A program made the position numbers and the translations under genes. Below are positions 1 through 9,493 of a stretch of 64,000 bases of DNA, one piece after another. The stretch is from Falsirhodobacter deserti (GTDB lineage Bacteria > Pseudomonadota > Alphaproteobacteria > Rhodobacterales > Rhodobacteraceae). Every line of letters begins with the position of its first letter. Positions within the stretch are counted from its first letter, which is position 1. Under the pieces are notes generated by a model, which was not told where the DNA came from, made no database searches, and was given only the letters and a program-made list of their open reading frames with translations. The stretch covers positions 1,835,811-1,899,810 of the forward strand of contig NZ_ML137218.1 of the NCBI RefSeq assembly GCF_004015795.1, written 5' to 3'.

Positions 1-124
1 GGTCGGGCAAGCGGCGCATCCGGTGCAGGACGTATTGCGACGCACGGCGGAAACCGCCCCGCGGATAGATCAGATCACGCAACCATTCGCCGGCGCGGCG
101 TGGGTTGCGCCTTTTGAACACCAT
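1..124 (-). CDS. DUF2062 domain protein, N-terminal part (cut by window start)
   Basis: The last 41 codons visible on the minus strand begin MVFKRRNPRR and continue with LIYPRGGF and YVLHRMRRLPD, the characteristic start of the alphaproteobacterial DUF2062 family of small membrane proteins. The gene begins 13 nt after the rsh stop codon, so it is probably the last gene of the rpoZ-rsh-DUF2062 transcription unit. The rest lies outside the window, including all membrane segments. Its function is not established in the family. Identification rests on the N-terminus and on this neighbourhood, which is common in Rhodobacterales. Confidence 0.75.
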   Translation of the reverse strand, partial: MVFKRRNPRRAGEWLRDLIYPRGGFRRASQYVLHRMRRLPD

Positions 125-137
125 AAGGAGGATCCCT

Positions 138-2252
138 TCACGGCTTGCGCCCCAGATCACGCGCCCGGCCGATGCGGGCCACCTGGCTCTCGGCTTCAAG
201 CGCGGTCATTGCCAGATGCACGTGCTCCACATCCCGTACTTCGATCTCGATCAGGATACGGTAGTAGTCGGGCTTGCGATCCTCGATGACAAGATCGGAG
301 ATATTGGCCTTCTGCTCTCCGATCAAGGTGCAGATGCGGCCAAGCACCCCAGCATCGTTCGCAATCGTCATGCACAGCCCGACATTATGGATCGGCGGGT
401 GCCGGCCGGGCTGCCAGTGCAGATCGACCCACCGCTGCGGCTGGCTTTCAAGCTCTTCCAGCGCGGGGCAATCGATGGCGTGAATCATCACGCCCTGCCC
501 GCGATAGGTGATGCCGACGATCCGTTCACCCGGCAGCGGCTGGCAGCACTGGGCGCGGCGGAAGGTCTGGTCGGACGGCAGGCCGACAACGGGGCGCTGC
601 GTCACCTCATCAGCATGGCCCTGCGCCACTTCGGGATACAGCACCTCGATCACGCGGCGTGCGGCAAGCTCGGCCGAGCCGATGCGGGCCAGAAGCTCCA
701 CCTCGTCGGGCACGGCCAGCATCTTGGCCGCCGTGCGCAGCGCCTTATCGGTCATCTTGCGCGACACCTGATCAAAGGCGGCGCGGGCAAGTTCCTGCCC
801 CAGTCGGACAAAGCGGCTGCGGTCGTCCTCGCGCAGGGCGCGGCGGATCGCGGCCTTGGCACGGCCCGTGGTCACGATGTCGATCCAGCTTGCCTGCGGG
901 CGCTGCGCCTCGGCGGTGATGATTTCCACGGACTGGCCGTTCCGCAAGCGGGTCCAAAGCGGGACGCGAATGCCATCCACCTTGGCCGAAACGCAGGAAT
1001 TGCCGATGCGGGTATGGATGGCGAAGGCGAAATCCAGCGGCGTCGCGCCTTTCGGCAACTGGATCACATCGCCCTTCGGCGTGAAGCAGAACACCTGATC
1101 GGTGTACATCTCCAGCTTCACGGTTTCCATGAAGGCAACGTGGTCTTCGTCATCCAGCCGTTCGGTCAGGCTTGCGATCCATTTCGCGGGATCGACCGCG
1201 AAGGGGTTCTTGACGCGCTGCCCTTCGCGATAGGCCCAGTGGGCAGCAACGCCGGCCTCGGCCACCTCGTGCATCTGGCGGGTGCGGATCTGCACCTCCA
1301 CCCGCTTGCCGTCGCGGCCCTGCACCGTGGTATGGATGGAACGGTAGCCGTTCTGCTTGGGCTGGCTGATGTAATCCTTGAAACGCCCCGGAACCGCCTT
1401 CCAGCGGTGATGGATCACGCCAAGGATGCGATAGCAGTCGGCCTCATCCTCGCAGATGACGCGGAAGCCATAGATGTCAGACAGCCGGGAAAAGGCGAGG
1501 TCCTTTTCCTGCATCTTGCGCCAGATCGAGTAGGGTTTCTTCGCACGGCCATACACGGCGGCGTCGATCCCCATCTTGTCCATCTCGGTGCGGATGTCGG
1601 CGGTGATGGAGTGCACCAGATCGCCGGTTTCGCGCTGAAGCGTGATGAAGCGGCGGATGATGGATTTGCGCGCTTCGGGATTAAGAACGCGGAAGGCCAG
1701 ATCCTCCAGCTCCTCGCGCATCCACTGCATGCCCATGCGGCCTGCCAGCGGAGCGAAGATCTCCATCGTTTCGCGGGCTTTCTGCGCCTGCTTTTCCGGG
1801 CGCATCGACCGGATCGTGCGCATGTTGTGCAAACGGTCGGCCAGCTTCACAAGGATCACGCGCAAATCCTTGGACATTGCCATGAACAGCTTGCGGAAGT
1901 TGTCCGCCTGCTTGGACTGCGCCGAGGAAAGTTCCAGATTCGTCAGCTTGGTGACGCCATCCACCAGCTCCGCGATCTCGGTGGAGAAGAGCCGCTCGAT
2001 CTCGCCGAAGGTGGATTTGGTATCTTCGATCGTATCGTGCAGCAGCGCCGTGACGATGGTCGCATCATCAAGATGCTGTTCGGTCAGGATGGCGGCAACA
2101 GCGACGGGATGCGTGAAATAGGGCTCGCCCGATTGGCGCATCTGCCCGTCATGCATACGCGCGCCATAATCATAGGCGCGCGCGATCAGGTCCGTATTGG
2201 TATGCGGATTGTAATTGCGGACAAGGGCGATCAGGTCGTCAAGGTCGATCAT
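138..2252 (-). CDS. rsh: Bifunctional (p)ppGpp synthetase/hydrolase (RelA/SpoT homologue)
   Basis: A full-length (704 aa) RSH enzyme that makes and degrades the alarmone (p)ppGpp. Domains in order: HD hydrolase (residues about 25-180, H48 in YFTHP and the H72-D73 pair in LLHDTIEDT), synthetase (about 240-350, with GYRSIHTTV), TGS (about 385-445, FTPKGDVIQLPKGATPLDFA) and a C-terminal ACT/RRM domain (about 625-704). The synthetase loop reads RFKDYI, the RxKD form of bifunctional Rel/SpoT enzymes rather than the ExDD of RelA, so both activities are expected. It lies 15 nt downstream of rpoZ, a conserved pairing, and is probably cotranscribed with it. Confidence 0.96.
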   Translation of the reverse strand: MIDLDDLIALVRNYNPHTNTDLIARAYDYGARMHDGQMRQSGEPYFTHPVAVAAILTEQHLDDATIVTALLHDTIEDTKSTFGEIERLFSTEIAELVDGVTKLTNLELSSAQSKQADNFRKLFMAMSKDLRVILVKLADRLHNMRTIRSMRPEKQAQKARETMEIFAPLAGRMGMQWMREELEDLAFRVLNPEARKSIIRRFITLQRETGDLVHSITADIRTEMDKMGIDAAVYGRAKKPYSIWRKMQEKDLAFSRLSDIYGFRVICEDEADCYRILGVIHHRWKAVPGRFKDYISQPKQNGYRSIHTTVQGRDGKRVEVQIRTRQMHEVAEAGVAAHWAYREGQRVKNPFAVDPAKWIASLTERLDDEDHVAFMETVKLEMYTDQVFCFTPKGDVIQLPKGATPLDFAFAIHTRIGNSCVSAKVDGIRVPLWTRLRNGQSVEIITAEAQRPQASWIDIVTTGRAKAAIRRALREDDRSRFVRLGQELARAAFDQVSRKMTDKALRTAAKMLAVPDEVELLARIGSAELAARRVIEVLYPEVAQGHADEVTQRPVVGLPSDQTFRRAQCCQPLPGERIVGITYRGQGVMIHAIDCPALEELESQPQRWVDLHWQPGRHPPIHNVGLCMTIANDAGVLGRICTLIGEQKANISDLVIEDRKPDYYRILIEIEVRDVEHVHLAMTALEAESQVARIGRARDLGRKP

Positions 2253-2267
2253 CCCTGCCGCATCCGA

Positions 2268-2621
2268 TCAGTTCTGGCCCTGCGCTTCCATAAGGGCGCG
2301 CAGCAGTTTTTCCTCGGACATGTCATCCTGGGCCGGACGGTCGGCTTCACCACCCAAGAGGGAGGCCATCTGGTCTTCCTCGGGTTCGTCCACCTCGATC
2401 TGGGTCTGGTGGCTTTCGATCATCCGTTCGCGCAGCAGGTCCGCCGGCTGCGTTTCCTCGGCGATCTCGCGCAGCGACACGACGGGGTTCTTGTCGTTGT
2501 CCCGATCAACCGTGAGCGGCGAGCCTGTCGCGATCTCGCGCGCACGATGGGCGGCAAGCATCACAAGCTCGAAACGGTTCGGAACCTTGTCAACGCAATC
2601 TTCGACCGTCACGCGGGCCAT
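2268..2621 (-). CDS. rpoZ: DNA-directed RNA polymerase omega subunit
   Basis: 117 aa, starting [20 protein letters not shown], which is the canonical omega N-terminus; AAHRAREI follows as the conserved helix. Omega assists folding and assembly of the beta' subunit and contributes to a ppGpp-binding site on polymerase, which fits its position directly upstream of rsh. The C-terminal half (after about residue 65) is acidic and glutamate-rich, as is usual in Rhodobacterales, and is less conserved. An upstream GGAGAG motif supports the start. Confidence 0.96.
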   Translation of the reverse strand: MARVTVEDCVDKVPNRFELVMLAAHRAREIATGSPLTVDRDNDKNPVVSLREIAEETQPADLLRERMIESHQTQIEVDEPEEDQMASLLGGEADRPAQDDMSEEKLLRALMEAQGQN

Positions 2622-2658
2622 CGGTCTCTCCGTCTGAAGGGGGCATGGAAGGGCCTAC

Positions 2659-3216
2659 TTAGGTGAAACCGAGCCTCTTGACAAGGTGCGCATCCGGAAG
2701 ACCCGCCAGAAGTTGCGCCACCGTCCGATCCAGAACGGGATGGCGCCAATCGGGCGCGATGTCGGCCCATGGCACCAGCACGAAGCTGCGGTCCTGAAGC
2801 CGCGGGTGCGGCAGGATCAGCCGGTCCGGCACTTCCGTCTGCTGGCGGCCGGGTGGCAGATCGTGCCAGCGTTGCCAATGGCCTGCATCGGGCAGAACCA
2901 GATCACCCAGTGCCAGCAGATCCAGATCCAGCGTCCGCGCGCCCCAGCGGATCACGCGTTCGCGCCCCGCCCCCGCCTCGATCCGGTGCAGCGCCGCCAG
3001 AAGCGCGTCTGCATCGCCGCTCCATTCCACCGCCGCCACCGCGTTCACGTAGTCGGGACCGGAACCTGCGGGAAAGGCCGGGGTGCGGTAAAAGGGGCTG
3101 ATCGCGCCAAGGGTGATTCCCTCATCCCCGAACGCATCCAGCGCTGCGCGCAAAAGCGCCTCGGGCGGGTGCCCGTCATGCGGTCGATTGCCGCCCAGTG
3201 CCACATAGCCGTGCAT
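2659..3216 (-). CDS. folK: 2-amino-4-hydroxy-6-hydroxymethyldihydropteridine pyrophosphokinase
   Basis: About 185 aa. HPPK transfers pyrophosphate from ATP to 6-hydroxymethyl-dihydropterin in folate synthesis. Visible motifs are the N-terminal [17 protein letters not shown], the core [12 protein letters not shown] with its Mg-binding aspartates, and [15 protein letters not shown]. The start at 3216 (MHGYVAL) is chosen because GGAGGG lies about 7 nt upstream and homologues start there; the frame stays open further upstream but would overlap ispH on the other strand. The gene is divergent from ispH with only 73 bp between the starts, so their promoters share that interval. Confidence 0.93.
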   Translation of the reverse strand: MHGYVALGGNRPHDGHPPEALLRAALDAFGDEGITLGAISPFYRTPAFPAGSGPDYVNAVAAVEWSGDADALLAALHRIEAGAGRERVIRWGARTLDLDLLALGDLVLPDAGHWQRWHDLPPGRQQTEVPDRLILPHPRLQDRSFVLVPWADIAPDWRHPVLDRTVAQLLAGLPDAHLVKRLGFT

Positions 3217-3289
3217 CTTGCCCTCCGGGGGGTGGACCCGGACGCCCCCGCCCATTACCTCTGTCACGACGTCGAAGAAGGCAAGCCGC

Positions 3290-4252
3290 ATGTCCCTGCC
3301 CCCCCTGATGCTGTATCTCGCCGCGCCGCGCGGCTTTTGCGCCGGTGTGGACCGCGCAATCAAGATCGTTGAAATGGCGCTGCAGAAATGGGGCGCGCCC
3401 GTTTATGTCCGGCACGAAATCGTGCACAACAAGTTCGTCGTGGACAATCTTCGCGATAAGGGCGCCGTCTTCGTGGAGGAGTTGGACGAGGTTCCCGGCG
3501 ACCGTCCCGTGATCTTTTCCGCGCATGGCGTGCCCAAGGCCGTTCCGGCCGAAGCTGCCCGCCGCGAGATGGTTTACGTCGATGCCACCTGCCCGCTCGT
3601 GTCGAAGGTGCATATCGAGGCGGAACGTCACCACCAGGACGGGTTGCAGATGGTCATGATCGGCCATGCCGGCCACCCCGAAACCATCGGCACCATGGGC
3701 CAGCTGCCCGAGGGCGAGGTTCTGCTGGTCGAAGTGCCCGAGGATGTCGCAATGCTGGAGGTGCGCGATCCCGAGCGTCTTGCCTTCATCACGCAAACCA
3801 CGCTTTCGGTCGATGACACCGTTGCCATCGTGGAGGCGCTTCGCGCGCGGTTCCCGGCCATTGTCGGCCCGCACAAGGAAGACATCTGCTATGCCACGAC
3901 GAACCGGCAGATGTCGGTCAAGGCCATCGCGGGCAGGATCGACGCGCTGCTGGTAATCGGCGCCCCGAACTCCTCCAATTCCAAGCGGCTGGTGGAAGTG
4001 GGCAAGGCGGCAGGCTGCGCCTATGCGCAGCTGGTGCAGCGGGCGACCGATATCGACTGGCGCGCCCTTGAAGGGATTCGCAGCGTCGGCATCACGGCGG
4101 GCGCCTCTGCCCCCGAAGTTCTGGTGAACGAGGTGATCGACGCCTTCCGCGCCCGCTTCGACACGACGGTGGAACTGGTGGAAACAGCGCAGGAACGCGT
4201 GGAATTCAAGGTGCCGCGGGTCTTGCGGGAACCTCTCCAACACTCCATTTGA
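3290..4252 (+). CDS. ispH: 4-hydroxy-3-methylbut-2-enyl diphosphate reductase
   Basis: 320 aa. This [4Fe-4S] enzyme makes isopentenyl and dimethylallyl diphosphate in the last step of the MEP pathway. The three cluster cysteines are in [20 protein letters not shown] and [10 protein letters not shown]-proximal sequence preceded by [16 protein letters not shown] and ITAGASAPE are the further family signatures. The start at 3290 ([14 protein letters not shown]) follows AAGAAGG by about 9 nt; a start at MLYLAAPR is also possible. It is followed by a small membrane-peptide gene and rnhA on the same strand. Confidence 0.96.
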   Translation: MSLPPLMLYLAAPRGFCAGVDRAIKIVEMALQKWGAPVYVRHEIVHNKFVVDNLRDKGAVFVEELDEVPGDRPVIFSAHGVPKAVPAEAARREMVYVDATCPLVSKVHIEAERHHQDGLQMVMIGHAGHPETIGTMGQLPEGEVLLVEVPEDVAMLEVRDPERLAFITQTTLSVDDTVAIVEALRARFPAIVGPHKEDICYATTNRQMSVKAIAGRIDALLVIGAPNSSNSKRLVEVGKAAGCAYAQLVQRATDIDWRALEGIRSVGITAGASAPEVLVNEVIDAFRARFDTTVELVETAQERVEFKVPRVLREPLQHSI

Positions 4253-4303
4253 CATTCGCGGCCTGCGGTGGAACGGTGCCTGCAACCGGAGGAGTTTTTG
4301 CAG

Positions 4304-4408
4304 ATGATTGCTCTGATCGCCACGATGACGGCACTGGCCGGATTTGCCCTCGCGATGCGTCGCGAACCGGCCCGCGTTCGCGTCACGGCAGACAAGCGCC
4401 GCCGCTGA
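4304..4408 (+). CDS. Small predicted membrane peptide (34 aa)
   Basis: A 34-codon frame begins with ATG at 4304 behind a strong GGAGGAG ribosome-binding site 8 nt upstream. The predicted peptide has a hydrophobic N-terminal stretch ([18 protein letters not shown]) followed by a strongly basic tail (RREPARVRV, ending KRRR). That is the layout of a single-pass small membrane protein with a positive-inside tail. It lies 51 nt after ispH and 40 nt before rnhA on the same strand, so it may be part of their transcript. Function unknown; the case for it being real is the ribosome-binding site and the composition. Confidence 0.55.
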   Translation: MIALIATMTALAGFALAMRREPARVRVTADKRRR

Positions 4409-4448
4409 GCGCTTGCGCGGCGGGACGGCTTGCGATAGCCCGCCTTCC

Positions 4449-4913
4449 ATGCCTGACCTTTATGCCTATACCGATGGCGCGTGCAGCGGAAATCCCGGCC
4501 CGGGCGGCTGGGGCGTTCTTATGCTGGCCAAGGACGGTGACACCGTCCTGAAAGAACGCACACTTCAGGGCGGCGAAGAGCTGACCACCAACAACCGGAT
4601 GGAGCTTCTTGCAGCCATCTCGGCGCTGGAAGCGCTGACGCGGCCTTCCACGCTCATCGTCGTGACCGACTCCGCGTATGTGAAGAACGGTGTGACCGGC
4701 TGGATTCACGGATGGAAGCGCAACGGCTGGAAAACTGCCGATCGCAAGCCGGTGAAGAATGCCGATCTTTGGCAACGGCTGGATGCGGCGCAGGCGCAGC
4801 ATCAGGTCGAATGGCGGTGGATCAAGGGCCATGCGGGCCATGCCGAAAATGAACGCGCGGACGAACTGGCGCGGGCCGGCATGGCACCCTTCAAGAAAAA
4901 GCCCGCTTCTTGA
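4449..4913 (+). CDS. rnhA: Ribonuclease HI
   Basis: 154 aa, the usual length. RNase HI cuts the RNA strand of RNA-DNA hybrids. The acidic active-site residues are in [16 protein letters not shown] (D), NNRMELLAA (E), VVTDSAYV (D) and [11 protein letters not shown] (D), and the substrate-handle sequence [17 protein letters not shown] is intact. The start at 4449 ([10 protein letters not shown]) matches the family; the frame is open upstream but without a ribosome-binding site. The gene ends inside the stem-loop terminator shared with the convergent Nramp gene. Confidence 0.96.
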   Translation: MPDLYAYTDGACSGNPGPGGWGVLMLAKDGDTVLKERTLQGGEELTTNNRMELLAAISALEALTRPSTLIVVTDSAYVKNGVTGWIHGWKRNGWKTADRKPVKNADLWQRLDAAQAQHQVEWRWIKGHAGHAENERADELARAGMAPFKKKPAS

Positions 4914-4924
4914 GGCGGGCTTTG
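4899..4924. terminator. Bidirectional stem-loop terminator between rnhA and the Nramp gene
   Basis: Inverted repeat AAAGCCCGC (4899-4907) and GCGGGCTTT (4916-4924) with an 8-nt loop. The stem is GC-rich with A/T ends on both sides, so it can act as an intrinsic terminator in both directions. It overlaps the 3' end of rnhA and lies 5 nt from the stop codon of the convergent transporter gene. Confidence 0.8.
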
Positions 4925-4928
4925 CCGT

Positions 4929-6203
4929 TTATGTCAGCAGGTTCCAAAGCTCGTTCAGGCACAGCACGATGAACAGCGCCGCAGCAATGCCCAACAACCC
5001 GTTCGACACCCAGCCGCTGCGCCATTCCTTCGGCATCCGGCTGGAGTTCAGAAGCCAGATCAGCGTCAGCGCAAGGAACGGCATGAAGAACGCCCCAAGT
5101 GCGCCGTAAAGCACGACCAGCGCCAGCGGACGGCCGAGCGCCAGCAGGACCATCGGGGGGATGGTCAGCCAGAACAGATAGAACTTGAAGGCCGGCGTCT
5201 TGTCCAACCCCTCGCGCGTGTCGGCCACCTTGCCCTGCACATGGTTGCGCCAGAAATCGGCGAACAGCAGCGAAACCCCGTGCCACACCCCAAGGATGGA
5301 CGAAAAGGCCGACGCCCAGAAGCCCAGCAGGAACAGGACCGACACCACCGGACCGAACCGCTCGCGCAGAACCTCGTCAAGGTCCAGCAGGCCGCGATCG
5401 CCCTTTGTCAGCGCAATCTGCGCCGAATGCAGAAGCTCTGCCCCGATGATCAGCATGGCGATGACGAAAATGCCCGTCATGACATAGGCCACGCGGTTGT
5501 CCAGCCGCATGATCCCCATCCATTTCGGCGTGCGCCAGCCCTTGGCGTTCACCCAATAGCCATAGGCCGCCATGGTGATCGTGCCGCCCACGCCGCCGAT
5601 CAGGCCAAGTGTATAGATGATGGAGCCTTCGGGAAGCGTCGGGATCAGGCCCGTTCCGATACCTTTGAGATCGGGCGTCACAAGGATGGCGATGCCGACC
5701 ACGATCAAGAACATCGTGCCGATGAACACCTTCATCACGTTTTCGAAGAAATGGTACTGGTTGGCCCAGACGAAGGCACAGCCCAGAAGGCCTGAAAGCA
5801 TTGCCCAAGCCCAAAGCGGCATGAAGGGGAACAGCGCCGCCAGCGGCAGGGCCGTCGCGCTCATGGCCGTGGCGCCGTAAACGAAGCCCCAGATCATGAT
5901 GTAGAGGCCGAAATACCAGCTGGTCCAGCGACCCAGCGATTTCCAGCCGTCCAGCATCGTCGTGCCCGTGGCCAGATGATAACGGGCCGACCCTTCGGCC
6001 AGCGCGATCTTCACGATGCAGCCGACCACCGCAGCCCAAAGCAGGGCATAGCCGAAAAGGGAACCCGCGATCAGCGTTGCCACCAGATCGCCCGACCCCA
6101 CGCCGGTTGCCGCGGCCACGATCCCCGGTCCGATCAGCTTCCACTTTCCGCTGGTTGGCGGGTCGCCGGCGTCATACGCCACCGGCGTCGTTGTTTCTGT
6201 CAT
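4929..6203 (-). CDS. Nramp-family divalent metal ion transporter
   Basis: 424 codons encoding an inner-membrane protein with about 11 hydrophobic helices. Nramp/MntH proteins import Mn2+ or Fe2+ with protons. The first helix contains GPGIVAAATGVGSGDLVATL, which corresponds to the Nramp DPGN-type helix 1, but here the metal-binding motif reads GVGSGD rather than the canonical DPGN. This places it with the divergent Nramp-related transporters, whose substrate is uncertain. The start at 6203 (MTETTTPVAY) is behind GGGGGAC; an upstream ATG at 6278 would add 25 poorly conserved residues. It ends at the shared stem-loop with rnhA. Confidence 0.85.
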   Translation of the reverse strand: MTETTTPVAYDAGDPPTSGKWKLIGPGIVAAATGVGSGDLVATLIAGSLFGYALLWAAVVGCIVKIALAEGSARYHLATGTTMLDGWKSLGRWTSWYFGLYIMIWGFVYGATAMSATALPLAALFPFMPLWAWAMLSGLLGCAFVWANQYHFFENVMKVFIGTMFLIVVGIAILVTPDLKGIGTGLIPTLPEGSIIYTLGLIGGVGGTITMAAYGYWVNAKGWRTPKWMGIMRLDNRVAYVMTGIFVIAMLIIGAELLHSAQIALTKGDRGLLDLDEVLRERFGPVVSVLFLLGFWASAFSSILGVWHGVSLLFADFWRNHVQGKVADTREGLDKTPAFKFYLFWLTIPPMVLLALGRPLALVVLYGALGAFFMPFLALTLIWLLNSSRMPKEWRSGWVSNGLLGIAAALFIVLCLNELWNLLT

Positions 6204-6306
6204 GATGTCCCCCAGTTTCAGGGGCGGCCACCTGCGAAGGATGGCGCACCCCGTCCCAGCGCTTTGACGCGCCCTCACGCCCCCGTGTTAGCGGGTGGAA
6301 AAGGGA

Positions 6307-7197
6307 TCAGTCCAGCCGTTTTGGCAGGTCAACGCCGCGCAGCAGCTCCTCGGCCGGAACGGCACGCCTGCCCTCGCGCTGGGCCATGGTGATCTGCACG
6401 GCACCGTTTCCGCAGGCCACGGTCAGCGGGCCAAGCACTTCACCGGGCGCCCCCTCGCCGGTGACGACGCGGCTGTGAAGCAGCTTCAGGCGTTCTTCGC
6501 CGGCCATGCACCATGCACCGGGGAAAGGGGAAAGGGCGCGGATCTGCCGGTCCACGTCGGCAGCCGGACGCTTCCAGTCGATGCGGGCTTCCGCCTTGTC
6601 GATCTTGGCTGCATAGGTCACGCCGTCTTCGGGCTGGGGCGTGGCAGCAAAATTGCCTTCCAGCGCCCGCAACACGGCTCCCGCGCCCATCCTCGACAGC
6701 CGGTCATGCAGGGAGGCTGTCGTATCTTCTGCCGTGATCGGCGTCGCCTCGCGCAGGATGACGGGACCCGTGTCCAGCCCCGCTTCCATCTGCATGATGC
6801 AGATGCCGGTTTCCGTATCGCCGGCAAGGATGGCACGATGGACCGGCGCCGCCCCGCGCCAGCGCGGCAGAAGCGAGGCGTGGATGTTCAGGCAGCCCAG
6901 CCGCGGCGCATCCAGAACCGGCTGCGGCAGGATCAGGCCATAGGCGACCACAACCGCGACATCCGCGCCCAGATCGGCAAAGGCGGCCTGATCTTCGGGC
7001 GCCTTCAGGCGTTCTGGATGGCGCACCGGCAGGCCCAGTTCCAAGGCGCGGGCATGAACGGGGGTGGGCCGGTCCTTCTTTCCACGGCCTGCGGGGCGCG
7101 GCGGCTGGGTGTAGACGCAAACTACTTCATGCGCCCGGTGCAGCGCCTCAAGCGCCGGAACCGAGAAATCGGGCGTTCCCATGAAGATGATTTTCAT
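6307..7197 (-). CDS. fmt: Methionyl-tRNA formyltransferase
   Basis: 296 aa. It formylates initiator Met-tRNA using 10-formyl-tetrahydrofolate. The formyl-THF-binding and catalytic signature is intact: [20 protein letters not shown], with the earlier [14 protein letters not shown] and the Asp-containing [16 protein letters not shown]. The C-terminal OB-like tRNA-binding domain follows from about residue 205. It is the third gene of a def, def-like, fmt cluster on the minus strand, a standard arrangement that couples adding and removing the formyl group. Confidence 0.97.
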   Translation of the reverse strand: MKIIFMGTPDFSVPALEALHRAHEVVCVYTQPPRPAGRGKKDRPTPVHARALELGLPVRHPERLKAPEDQAAFADLGADVAVVVAYGLILPQPVLDAPRLGCLNIHASLLPRWRGAAPVHRAILAGDTETGICIMQMEAGLDTGPVILREATPITAEDTTASLHDRLSRMGAGAVLRALEGNFAATPQPEDGVTYAAKIDKAEARIDWKRPAADVDRQIRALSPFPGAWCMAGEERLKLLHSRVVTGEGAPGEVLGPLTVACGNGAVQITMAQREGRRAVPAEELLRGVDLPKRLD

Positions 7198-7213
7198 CGC
7201 GTTCCCTTCGAGA

Positions 7214-7711
7214 TCAGCGGCGGGCGATCTTCTGCGCGCGGGCGATCAGCATCTTGCGTTTCAGCGGCGAAAGACGGTCGAAATACATCTTGCCGTTCAG
7301 ATGGTCGATCTGGTGCTGCACCGAGGTCGCCCAGAGGCCGACGAAATCGCGATCCTCCATCTGCCCCTCTGCGTTCAGGAAGCGCACGGTCACTGCGCGG
7401 GGGCGCGTGACGGCGGCGTGCACACCGGGCAGGTTGGGGCTCGCCTCCTCATGCTCGCGCGGCTGGACGGAAGCGTGAAGAACCTCGGGATTGGCCAGCA
7501 GCACCGCTTTGCCGCGCGTGTCGGAACAATCCACCACGGCCAAGCGCAGCATCACCCCGATCTGCGGGCCGGCAAGACCATAGCCGGGCATCGCATCCAT
7601 GGTTTCAACCATGTCGGCCCAGATGGCTCGGATATCGTCCGTGATCGCTCCGACCGGCTGCGCAGGGGTGCGCAGGCGCTGGTCGGGCCACGGGATGAAC
7701 GGGCGGATCAT
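7214..7711 (-). CDS. Peptide deformylase paralogue with degenerate active site
   Basis: 165 aa and clearly a deformylase fold: motif 1 reads [10 protein letters not shown] (residues 43-52). Motif 2, EGCLS in active enzymes, reads EASPN here, so the metal-ligand cysteine is replaced (serine at 91). Motif 3, HEIDH, reads HQIDH, so the catalytic glutamate is glutamine (Q134) while both metal histidines remain. It overlaps the intact def gene by 4 nt and precedes fmt by 16 nt, so it is translated in the same operon. The sequence argues against normal deformylase catalysis; a regulatory or ribosome-binding role is conceivable but unproven. Confidence 0.88.
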   Translation of the reverse strand: MIRPFIPWPDQRLRTPAQPVGAITDDIRAIWADMVETMDAMPGYGLAGPQIGVMLRLAVVDCSDTRGKAVLLANPEVLHASVQPREHEEASPNLPGVHAAVTRPRAVTVRFLNAEGQMEDRDFVGLWATSVQHQIDHLNGKMYFDRLSPLKRKMLIARAQKIARR

Positions 7712-8232
7712 GCCTGTTCGCGCGTGCGTTCGCGCTTCAGTTTTTCCATCTTCCGCGTGATCATCTGGCGCTTCAGGGGGCCCAGATAGTCGATGAACAG
7801 CTTACCATCCAGGTGGTCGATCTCGTGCTGCACGCAGGTGGCCCAAAGGTCCTCGAACTCCTGCTCTTGCGCGGCACCTTCAAGATCGGTCCAGCGCACG
7901 CGCACGCGCGCGGGGCGCTGCACTTCGGCATACTGGTCGGGGATGGACAGGCAACCTTCTTCATAGCTGCCCAAATCCTCCGAGGCCCAGACGATCTCGG
8001 GGTTGATCAGGACCATCGGCTGCGGCTCCGCCTCCGGTTCTTTCGAACAATCCATGGTGATGATGCGCTTTGTCACCCCGATCTGCGGGCCGGCAAGACC
8101 CACGCCGGGGGCGGCGTACATCGTCTCCAGCATGTCGCGGGCAAGGTCGCGGATTTCGTCCGTGACAGCCTCGACGGGCGTGCAGACCTTTTTCAGGCGC
8201 GGATCGGGATGGATCAGGATGGGGCGTATCAT
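7708..8232 (-). CDS. def: Peptide deformylase
   Basis: 174 aa. This metalloenzyme removes the formyl group from nascent protein N-termini. All three motifs are intact: [10 protein letters not shown] (43-52), EGCLS with metal ligand C94, and HEIDH with H136, E137 and H140. It is the first gene of the def, def-like, fmt operon and its stop overlaps the start of the paralogue (ATGA). It faces away from the aminotransferase gene at 8321, with 88 bp between the starts. Confidence 0.97.
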   Translation of the reverse strand: MIRPILIHPDPRLKKVCTPVEAVTDEIRDLARDMLETMYAAPGVGLAGPQIGVTKRIITMDCSKEPEAEPQPMVLINPEIVWASEDLGSYEEGCLSIPDQYAEVQRPARVRVRWTDLEGAAQEQEFEDLWATCVQHEIDHLDGKLFIDYLGPLKRQMITRKMEKLKRERTREQA

Positions 8233-8320
8233 GCACGTGATTTAGGACAAGCCGGATGCCTTCGCAATCCTTCCCCTTGCCCTTCCGAGGGGATAGCCTG
8301 CCCGCGAAAAGGAGGCCCCG

Positions 8321-9493
8321 ATGAACTTTGACGAACAGATCGACCGGATCGGCACCCATTCCGCGAAATGGGACTTGATGGAGGCCCTTTACGACGTGCC
8401 CAAGGGCCGGGGATTGGCCATGTGGGTGGCCGACATGGATTTCCGCCCGCCCGCCTGCGTGCAGAAGGTGGTGGAGGAGATGGCCGCCCACGGCGTGTAC
8501 GGCTATTTCGGGGACGACCGAGCCTATCTGGACGCCATCGGATGGTGGATGCGTACCCGCCACGGGTGGGAGGTGGAGCCGGAGGCGATCTTCACAACCC
8601 ACGGGCTGGTCAACGGCACCGGGATCTGCATCGACGCCTTCACGCAGCCGGGCGATGGCGTGGTGCTGATGACGCCTGTCTATCACGCCTTTGCCCGCAT
8701 CATCGCGGCAGCCGGGCGCGAGGTTGTCTCCTGCCCGCTGGCGCAGGAAGACGGCCGGTACGTGATGGACTTCACGGCATGGGATGCCCGGATGACAGGG
8801 CGCGAAAAGATGCTGATCCTGTGCTCGCCGCACAATCCCGGCGGGCGGGTCTGGACGGCGGACGAGCTGCGCGGCGTGGCCGAGTTCTGCCGCCGGCACG
8901 ACCTGATCCTGATCTCGGACGAGATCCACCACGATCTGGTCTTTGCCGGCCAGCGCCACATCCCCATGGCGGTGGCAGAGCCGGGAATCGCGGATCGTCT
9001 GGTGATGATGACGGCCACCACCAAGACGTTCAACATCGCGGGCGGGCATACCGGCAACGTCATCATCCAGAATGCCGCCCTGCGCGAACGCTTCGCCGCG
9101 CGGATGGCAGCGCTGGGCATGTCGCCCAACACCTTTGGGGTCCGGATGGCGACGGCCGCCTATTCCCCCGAAGGGGCGGAATGGGTGGACAGCCTGATGC
9201 GCTATCTGGACGAAAACCGCCGGATCTTCGATGAAACCGTCGATACCATTCCGGGCCTCCGCTCCATGCCGCTGGAGGCGACCTATCTGGCGTGGGTCGA
9301 TACCTCCGGCACCGGTATGACGATGGACGAAATCATTACCCGGGTGGAACGGCAGGGCGGCATCGCGACAAACCACGGCGCGGCCTTCGGCAAGGGCGGG
9401 GAAAGCTTCCTGCGGTTTAACATCGCGATGCCGCGCGCGATGATCAAGGATGCCTGCGCGCGGCTGCGGGATGTATTCGCCGATCTTCAGTGA
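8321..9493 (+). CDS. PatB/MalY-type PLP enzyme (cystathionine beta-lyase or aminotransferase)
   Basis: 390 aa, class I/II fold-type I PLP enzyme. The cofactor lysine is K235 in TATTKTFNIAG; D200 in LISDEIHHDLVF pairs with the pyridine nitrogen, and SPHNPGGRVW is the conserved substrate loop. WVADMDF near residue 40 and the whole length match the MalY/PatB C-S lyases, which cleave cystathionine or cysteine conjugates. An AAAAGGAGG site 7-10 nt upstream supports the start. It appears to be a single-gene unit. The exact substrate cannot be read from sequence. Confidence 0.88.
   Translation: MNFDEQIDRIGTHSAKWDLMEALYDVPKGRGLAMWVADMDFRPPACVQKVVEEMAAHGVYGYFGDDRAYLDAIGWWMRTRHGWEVEPEAIFTTHGLVNGTGICIDAFTQPGDGVVLMTPVYHAFARIIAAAGREVVSCPLAQEDGRYVMDFTAWDARMTGREKMLILCSPHNPGGRVWTADELRGVAEFCRRHDLILISDEIHHDLVFAGQRHIPMAVAEPGIADRLVMMTATTKTFNIAGGHTGNVIIQNAALRERFAARMAALGMSPNTFGVRMATAAYSPEGAEWVDSLMRYLDENRRIFDETVDTIPGLRSMPLEATYLAWVDTSGTGMTMDEIITRVERQGGIATNHGAAFGKGGESFLRFNIAMPRAMIKDACARLRDVFADLQ

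Noticed and set aside
105-2666. Long plus-strand frame of 853 codons opposite rsh and rpoZ
   Set aside because: It is the antisense shadow of high-GC coding sequence; it has no family motifs, whereas the minus strand encodes intact RSH and omega proteins.
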